From Gemmataceae bacterium (lineage in GTDB: Bacteria; Planctomycetota; Planctomycetia; Gemmatales; Gemmataceae), in contig SHZY01000001.1 in NCBI GenBank assembly GCA_009692065.1, positions 1-64,000 on the forward strand: a stretch of DNA of 64,000 bases. The letters are read 5' to 3'. Both the position numbers and the translations under genes were made by a program. Shown one piece after another: positions 59,230-64,000 of the stretch. Below the pieces are notes generated by a model. That model ran no database searches, was not told the origin of the DNA, and was given only the letters and a program-made list of their open reading frames with translations. Within the stretch, counting starts at the first letter, position 1, and each line of letters starts with the position of its first letter.

Positions 59230-59249
59230 GGGATGCTCCTTGTAAATAT

Positions 59250-59316
59250 CAGGGGTCAGGGGTCAGGAATGCGGAACGGCCTTTGGTGATTCCTGACCCC
59301 TGGCTCCTGACTCCTG
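59250..59316. repeat. Inverted repeat of AGGGGTC quasi-repeats, overlaps a gene end
   Basis: The left arm 59250-59270 (CAGGGGTCAGGGGTCAGGAA) and the right arm 59289-59316 pair, with the right arm carrying one extra partly matching unit. The right arm and loop lie inside the 3' end of the DoxX-like gene. Confidence 0.85.
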
Positions 59317-60531
59317 GTTCTTGCCGCCACAACAGAACAAACAAATCAACCCGTCCACACCCGCCCAGCGGCCTGTGGGAATGAACGTCAATGCCAACAG
59401 GGCGATTGCCTCGATCAGCGTCTTGTTAACGATCAGGTAGTGGCCTTCGAGCCGCGGGATTTCGGGCCAACCGGGCAGCGGCGGCATGGCGAGGTAGAAC
59501 GACAGGATCAGCAGCGCCGTCGCCAGACTGGTCACGCGCGAGAACAGGCCAAGCATCAGGCACGCGCCGAAGATCACCAGGCTGTATTTTACCAGAAAAT
59601 CGCAGAACTCAAGCAGACGCCACGAGGTGATCGGCATCCCCTTCGGCTCCGGCATCGGGCCTTTGAGTTTTTGCTCCGACGTAAGCACATCGCTGAGCGG
59701 CTCGCGCAGCTTGGCGGTATTCTCGTCGATAGTCTCCTTCAGCTTGGCGACGGCTACTGCGTCCTTGGTCGTCTTCCACTTGGCGGTGTCGGCTTCGATA
59801 GATTTCTTGAGTTTGGCCCGCTCGGTCTCGTCAATCTTCTTCAGCTTGTCCGTTTCCGCGTCGAGGGTCCGCTTGATGTCGGCCCTAAATTTAGCCAGGT
59901 CGGCCTTCGTGCTCCTCCATTCGGCGTGCGCTTCCTTGTCCATGGTCGGGAACTTGGCCTCGGCGGCACGCACGCGGCTCAGTAGCCGTTCATGCTCTTC
60001 GAGCCGTTGCTTCATGTTCATGTCCAGCTTCAACTCGGGCGGGTACGCCGAAGCCTTCGTGACCGTTTCCGACTTGGAGACAAGATAGGTGAGCGTATCC
60101 GACTTGCGTTGATCGAAGATGCCGCGGGCGCGTTCGAGCTGGTCGGTGGACAGATCATGATGAGCCGCGAAGGCGTTGAGGTAATCGCGCCACTCGCGTT
60201 CCAGTTCGGCCGGGAACGAGCCGTCAGCGCCGACGGTGGCCCTGGCGATCAGACGATCCCCCGGGACCCAACGGTAGACGCCGGCGACAGGGCCCGACGC
60301 TTCCCGCAGGTAGGCCTCGCCGGACCAGGTTGGCGAGGTGATTTTCTCCATGCCCTCGACGAAGCAATGCCAGCCAATCGCGACGCGCAGTCCGATCAGG
60401 AAGAACCGCGTTGCCGAGCAGGAGGTATCCCCCGCCAGCGCCGTGCCGCGCAGCAAGCGCAGCGACAGCATGATCAGGAGCAAGCTGAGGCCGAACAGGG
60501 CCAGCAAGAAACCAGTGAAGATCCAGGTCAT
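59263..60531 (-). CDS. DoxX-like membrane protein with a large periplasmic insert
   Basis: The 422-residue protein has an N-terminal helix, a second helix with the DoxX-type FFLIGLRVAIGWHCFVEGMEKI, a charged, coiled-coil-like soluble insert of about 220 residues (RLEEHERLLSRVRAAEAKFP, KKSIEADTAKWKTTKDAVAV), and a C-terminal block of three to four helices (SLVIFGACLMLGLFSRVTSLATALLIL to LIEAIALLALTFIPTGRWAG). DoxX-like proteins are linked to quinone or thiosulfate oxidation and to detoxification; function here is open. The last 16 residues (NQESGARGQESPKAVP and on) are encoded by an inverted-repeat arm and are likely not native. It is upstream of the oxidoreductase on the same strand. Confidence 0.75.
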   Translation of the reverse strand: MTWIFTGFLLALFGLSLLLIMLSLRLLRGTALAGDTSCSATRFFLIGLRVAIGWHCFVEGMEKITSPTWSGEAYLREASGPVAGVYRWVPGDRLIARATVGADGSFPAELEREWRDYLNAFAAHHDLSTDQLERARGIFDQRKSDTLTYLVSKSETVTKASAYPPELKLDMNMKQRLEEHERLLSRVRAAEAKFPTMDKEAHAEWRSTKADLAKFRADIKRTLDAETDKLKKIDETERAKLKKSIEADTAKWKTTKDAVAVAKLKETIDENTAKLREPLSDVLTSEQKLKGPMPEPKGMPITSWRLLEFCDFLVKYSLVIFGACLMLGLFSRVTSLATALLILSFYLAMPPLPGWPEIPRLEGHYLIVNKTLIEAIALLALTFIPTGRWAGVDGLICLFCCGGKNQESGARGQESPKAVPHS

Positions 60532-61028
60532 GAGAGGTCACTTTGAGGAGAATCGGGCGGGCAGTGCAAGCCTTGAGGTTCATCCTTGAGGTTCATCATA
60601 AACGGCGGGGCGAGCTCGGCCAACGAAAAATCGGGTAAAATGCTATTGTCAACGAGCCGCGACCGTAAGGGAGCGGGACGTGCGGCCCCGCTCCCTTACG
60701 GTCGCACCTCGTCCGGCACAAACGCTACCGCCGGTATTTTCTACCCAATCCGTAATATTTCCCCCATGCGTACCGTTACGGCGAATTTTATACCAAAAAC
60801 TCTCAAGTAGCCTATTGCTGGAACCGGGCAGGTATGCTAAAACTCGAGTTACCGGAATGAGGTCGTGCGCATATCTCAGGACGAGACCCGGATTTCCCCT
60901 ACGACGTTTCCATGGATGGCCCGATCGCACTAGCTGAAAGTACCAAGCGCTGGGCTGCGCGGGCGGCTCCGAAAAATCTCTTACCTGGTCCATCCGTACC
61001 GTTTCCAAACACCCGAGGTTGTGCAACA
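60532..61028. other. Divergent intergenic region
   Basis: No gene is recognised. The frame of the VWA gene is open back to 60912, but those codons read as low-quality sequence. The region contains the repeat at 60652 and should hold the promoters of the DoxX-like and VWA genes. Confidence 0.5.
60652..60712. repeat. Inverted repeat, ACGAGCCGCGACCGT family, 26-nt arms
   Basis: Arms 60652-60677 and 60687-60712 pair with two to three differences near the outer end. At the site where the sister copy at 57482 has a G-G mismatch this one has a matched A-T pair. It lies between divergent genes. Confidence 0.93.
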
Positions 61029-62315
61029 ATGGCGGCAAAGATTCACGTCGAACGCATGATGCACCGCAGCAGCATTGCCGTGGCCGGGGAGTCGGCTGCA
61101 AGCTATGCGCTCATCAAACTCATCCCGTCCGGGCTCGGAGGCGCCTCCAAGTCCATGGGATTGAATCTCGCGCTGGTGCTGGACATGTCCGGTTCCATGT
61201 ACGAGGAAGACGGGACCAGCATCTCACGCCTCAAGCGCGTGCAGGACGCGGCCCTCGCGGCCATCCAAAAACTGAAACCCGATGACACACTGACCATCGT
61301 CGCCTTCGCTCACAACGCGCTGATCGTCCTGCCGCTGACACCGCTTTCCGAAAAAGAAAAAATCGAAGACGCCATTCGCAATATCGAAATGTCCGACGTC
61401 GATCCAGGCGGCACCGCCATGAACGACGGCATGAAGCTGGCGCTCGACGAAATCGAAAAGTCGGCCGGCCCCGGCAAGTTGTCGCAGATCGTCGTCCTCA
61501 CCGACGGCGAAACCTCCGGCGAGCAGGATTGCCGCGTGCTTGCCGAACGCGCCCACAAGAGCAAAATCCATCTCACGTTGATGGGCGTCGGCATCGACTG
61601 GAAGGCAAACCTCATCAAGGACCTCGCCAAGATCAGCGAAGGCAAGTGGTACTACATCGACGTCAACCAGGCCGCCGAGGCCGAACGCATTTTCGTCGAG
61701 GAATTCGAGTCTTTGGCCGCCACCGGCTTCATGAACGTCGAGATGCACATCAAGCCGATGAAGGACATCAAGATCAAACGCATTCGCCAGGTGGTTCCGG
61801 AAATCAAGGAGTTGACGACGACGGAACCCGAGGAACGCCACATCGTCGGGCCGCTCGGAACGCTGCAAAAGGATCAGACCGCCCGCTACGTGCTCGATCT
61901 GAGCTTGCCCAAACGGCCCGACGGCAAGTACGTCATCGCGCAGATGGAAATCACCTACGAAGTCGAGGCCGGCACCCGCGAAAGCACCGGGCCAATCCCG
62001 ATCGAGATGACTTATACCGCCGCGGGCCATGGTTATGTCAACGCCGAGGTTATGAAACACATCGACGAGGTGCAGATCTTCGAGTTGAACAAGAATCTGC
62101 AAGTCGCCATCGCTTCGGAAAACAAAGAAGAAGTGCAGAGGGTGGCTGAGCAGATCGAGGCCAAGGGCCAGCTGATGGGCCCGCGTGCCGCCAAGAAGAC
62201 GATGCTTGCGAGGCAAGTGTTGCAAGAGCTAAACGCCGGCGGCCGCGTGTCGAAGAAGACGCAACTCGCGATGGAAGATTCTGCCCGCATGGCGGAAGAG
62301 ATGCCGTCGGGCTGA
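61029..62315 (+). CDS. VWA domain protein
   Basis: The 428-residue protein has a complete von Willebrand A domain with its metal-ion site: DMSGSM (Asp52, Ser54, Ser56), Thr in DPGGTAMNDG and Asp in VVLTDGETSG. A beta-rich segment follows (about 230-340) and a helical C-terminus. There is no signal peptide from ATG 61029, so it is cytosolic. VWA proteins of this type assemble complexes or bind metal-dependent ligands. It is followed by FHA and zinc-ribbon genes, which suggests a shared phospho-signalling or assembly role. Confidence 0.87.
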   Translation: MAAKIHVERMMHRSSIAVAGESAASYALIKLIPSGLGGASKSMGLNLALVLDMSGSMYEEDGTSISRLKRVQDAALAAIQKLKPDDTLTIVAFAHNALIVLPLTPLSEKEKIEDAIRNIEMSDVDPGGTAMNDGMKLALDEIEKSAGPGKLSQIVVLTDGETSGEQDCRVLAERAHKSKIHLTLMGVGIDWKANLIKDLAKISEGKWYYIDVNQAAEAERIFVEEFESLAATGFMNVEMHIKPMKDIKIKRIRQVVPEIKELTTTEPEERHIVGPLGTLQKDQTARYVLDLSLPKRPDGKYVIAQMEITYEVEAGTRESTGPIPIEMTYTAAGHGYVNAEVMKHIDEVQIFELNKNLQVAIASENKEEVQRVAEQIEAKGQLMGPRAAKKTMLARQVLQELNAGGRVSKKTQLAMEDSARMAEEMPSG

Positions 62316-62326
62316 TAATCAGTCCT

Positions 62327-62386
62327 CGTTTAGCGCCCGCCGATTGGCCGACGTGAACGTAAGCCAATGGGCGGGCGCTAAACGAA
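62327..62386. repeat. Inverted repeat, TTTAGCG family, 22-nt arms
   Basis: Arms 62327-62348 (TCGTTTAGCGCCCGCCGATT and on) and 62365-62386 pair with one difference. It lies between the tandem VWA and FHA genes. Confidence 0.92.
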
Positions 62387-62500
62387 GACAAGAATCATAC
62401 GGGGAACTCAATAACGGCGATGCGCGTCGCCTGGGAAACTGACGCTTTGACGGCCAACCTGGCGCCGCCATAGCTCAATGATGCGGAGGTTACTGTAGCC

Positions 62501-63220
62501 ATGGTGAAATGTTTGTTTTGTGGTTTTTCCAACGAAGACGGCGCATTGTTTTGCGAACAGTGCAAGTCGGATATCAGCAACGTGCAGCCGGCGCCAGCGC
62601 CGCCGCCCTTGCCGCCCCCGATGCCGGAATCCATCCCGCCCGCGCCGATGATGGCAGAGGAAGCGCCGGTCATGGCAGCAATCGTGGAGGAAGCGCCGGC
62701 AGCCGTAGTGGTAGTGGCCGGGGCGCCTGCCGCCGAGGTCGTGGCCGAAGCGCCGCCAGCCGAGGTCGTTCCCGAAGCGCCAGCTGCCGAGGTCGTTGTT
62801 GAAACGCCGCCGGCTCCGCCTGCACCGGCCGCTTCGGAAGCCGAAGCCCCCGCCAAACCTGCCGCCGCAACCGGGACTCCGATTCCCGCCGGCGCAACTG
62901 TCAAGCTCGTCGTGCAGCGCGGCCTCAAGATCGGCGAAGAGTACACCCTCTTCGCGGGTGAAAACTTTGTCGGCCGAGCCGACGAAAAACCGGTTGACGT
63001 CGATCTGACCTTCCAGGAACCCGAGGACCGCGTGTGGTGCTCCCGCCAGCACGCCCTCCTGGTGTACGATGACGCCGCCGGCACGCTCACGGTCGAAGAT
63101 CTCAACAGCTCCAACGGGACCTTCGTCAACCGTGAACGCGTTTACCCCGGTCAGCCGCGTCAATTGTTCGTCGGCAACACCGTCCAGATCGGCACCGTGC
63201 ATATGCGTGTCAAGGTGTAA
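62501..63220 (+). CDS. Zinc-ribbon and FHA domain protein
   Basis: The 239-residue protein has an N-terminal zinc ribbon (Cys4, Cys7, Cys18, Cys21 in CLFCGFSNEDGALFCEQC), a long Pro/Ala/Glu/Val-rich linker of about 85 residues (repeats of EAPAAEVV), and a C-terminal FHA domain with the phosphothreonine-binding core (GRADEKPVDVDL, CSRQHALLV, LNSSNGTFVN). FHA domains bind phospho-Thr peptides, so it is a probable reader of Ser/Thr kinase output. It follows the VWA gene and precedes another zinc-ribbon gene. The start is ATG 62501. Confidence 0.9.
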   Translation: MVKCLFCGFSNEDGALFCEQCKSDISNVQPAPAPPPLPPPMPESIPPAPMMAEEAPVMAAIVEEAPAAVVVVAGAPAAEVVAEAPPAEVVPEAPAAEVVVETPPAPPAPAASEAEAPAKPAAATGTPIPAGATVKLVVQRGLKIGEEYTLFAGENFVGRADEKPVDVDLTFQEPEDRVWCSRQHALLVYDDAAGTLTVEDLNSSNGTFVNRERVYPGQPRQLFVGNTVQIGTVHMRVKV

Positions 63221-63231
63221 CCGCTCAAGAT

Positions 63232-63322
63232 AGTGCGCAGTGGGCAGTAGCCAGTGGGCTGTACCGAATCGGCAGAACTCTGCCACCCATTCGGGAGACT
63301 GTCCACTGCACACTGCCCACTT
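63232..63322. repeat. Inverted repeat of AGTGGGCAGT quasi-repeats
   Basis: The left arm 63232-63263 and right arm 63297-63322 pair with several differences (core AGTGGGCAGTAGCCAGTGGG). A second, inner stem (CCGAAT/ATTCGG, GGCAGA/TCTGCC) occupies the loop. It lies between tandem genes. Confidence 0.85.
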
Positions 63323-63347
63323 TCGCTTTATGGCAAGGATCATGCCT

Positions 63348-64000
63348 ATGAGCTTGGTGTGTGGGCAATGTTCACGCGTCAATCCGCCCGAGGCGGCGTA
63401 TTGCTACCATGACGGCGCCGCGCTGGCGGGCCGGGCCGGCGGGCCGATCAACGCGGGCGCCGCCCCGTTCCCCAATCAGTTCGTCTTCCCCAATGGCCAG
63501 GCGTGCCGAAACTTCGACCAGCTCGCCATGGCCTGCCAGCAAAACTGGCCCGCCGCCATTGACCTGTTGCAAAAGGGCTTTCTCGGCTCGTTCTTCGGCG
63601 GCATGGGGCGCGTCGATCTCGCCTCGGCTGCCCAGGACGCCGCCAAGTTCCCCGACATCGATCGCGGTCTCGATCAACTGCTCGCCAAGCTCCCCAGCCA
63701 GGTCGTCCAGGAGCCTAAGCTGCAGGCCGAGCCCAGCACGATCAACCTTGGCCAAATCAAGATCAACGAAAACCGCGCGACCGAGCTGCACTTGAGCAAC
63801 CTCGGCATGCGGCTCCTCTACGGCACCGTCACCTCCGACTGCAAATGGCTCACGCTAGGCGACGCGCCGGGACACCCGGAGAAGCTGTTCCAGTTCGGCG
63901 CCGATTCGGTCATTCCGGTGCAAGTGCGCGGCCAGCATCTCCGCGCTGGCACGAAGCCGGTCGAAGGGCAATTGATCGTCGATTCCAACGGCGGCACCGT
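63348..64000 (+). CDS. Zinc-ribbon protein, partial (runs off the window)
   Basis: The frame from ATG 63348 (AAGGA eight bases upstream; ATGs at 63342 and 63330 are in frame too) is open to the end of the window, giving at least 217 residues. The N-terminus MSLVCGQCSRVNPPEAAYCYHDG is a zinc ribbon with Cys5, Cys8 and Cys19. The fourth ligand may be His21 rather than Cys. The middle is helical (NWPAAIDLLQKGFLGSFF). From about residue 130 a beta-sandwich-like domain begins (EPSTINLGQIKINENRATELHLSNLG), of the kind seen in Hydin/ASPM-type repeats. It belongs with the VWA and FHA genes upstream. Confidence 0.75.
   Translation, partial: MSLVCGQCSRVNPPEAAYCYHDGAALAGRAGGPINAGAAPFPNQFVFPNGQACRNFDQLAMACQQNWPAAIDLLQKGFLGSFFGGMGRVDLASAAQDAAKFPDIDRGLDQLLAKLPSQVVQEPKLQAEPSTINLGQIKINENRATELHLSNLGMRLLYGTVTSDCKWLTLGDAPGHPEKLFQFGADSVIPVQVRGQHLRAGTKPVEGQLIVDSNGGT

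Noticed and set aside
2355..63322. Possible CRISPR arrays from the many repeats
   Set aside because: The repeats are inverted pairs at separate junctions, not direct repeats with regular spacers, and no cas gene is present.

Overview
The window is a chromosomal segment of a planctomycete, most likely a Gemmataceae-type organism. The evidence is gene content. It has a surface protein with an LEDR-type N-terminal signal, a cytochrome/DUF1549/DUF1553 protein paired with a DUF1501 protein, a YTV-repeat cell-wall protein, DUF1080, Tat-exported Gfo/Idh/MocA oxidoreductases, PQQ-propeller proteins, and VWA/FHA/zinc-ribbon proteins. Genes run on both strands and are GC-rich. HemF, the oxygen-dependent coproporphyrinogen oxidase, suggests an aerobic lifestyle.

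Layout. 1-0.75 kb: the end of an insertion sequence that has cut into a surface-protein gene. 1.2-12.6 kb: an isopropylmalate-dehydrogenase-type enzyme, a PQQ propeller, a sugar-isomerase-like TIM barrel, a nucleotidyltransferase pair, an LptF/LptG permease, two polyprenyl-sugar-type glycosyltransferases, a dual-specificity phosphatase and a D-aminoacylase. 12.6-15.2 kb: an antitoxin remnant, a VapBC-like pair and a Ctp protease. 15.5-23.3 kb: two tandem paralogous permeases, tRNA-Gly, trigger factor and a third amino-acid permease. 23.5-30.8 kb: an oxidoreductase, a stand-alone SF1 helicase, a transglutaminase-like exported protein and a hypothetical. 31-35.8 kb: the DUF1549/DUF1553 plus DUF1501 pair. 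36-46.4 kb: MutS, a large exported protein, LysA, XisI with a frameshifted XisH, a Ser/Thr kinase, HemF and a ketoreductase. 47-54.9 kb: a dedicated type II acyl-chain cluster. 55-64 kb: YTV protein, DUF1080, DUF2007, oxidoreductase plus DoxX-like protein, then VWA, FHA and zinc-ribbon proteins.

The acyl-chain cluster (about 45.7-54.9 kb) encodes two ketoreductases, an acyl carrier protein, two hotdog dehydratases, two ketosynthases, an alpha/beta hydrolase and a GH3-type acyl-adenylating enzyme. There is no enoyl reductase. One ketosynthase has lost the catalytic Cys (now Glu) and one His (now Thr). One dehydratase has lost its catalytic Glu (now Gln). Each therefore looks like a non-catalytic partner of its active neighbour. 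I infer an unsaturated or polyene-like acyl product that is released and conjugated to an amine or amino acid.

The most striking feature at the scale of the whole window is a dense set of about 30 long inverted repeats. Nearly all lie between genes, in several sequence families, with arms of about 10-33 nt, often perfect and sometimes nested. They occur between convergent, tandem and divergent genes, so termination alone does not explain them. In one family both arms have changed together between copies. In two places an arm has been absorbed into the 3' end of a gene. I do not recognise a named system that covers all of them.
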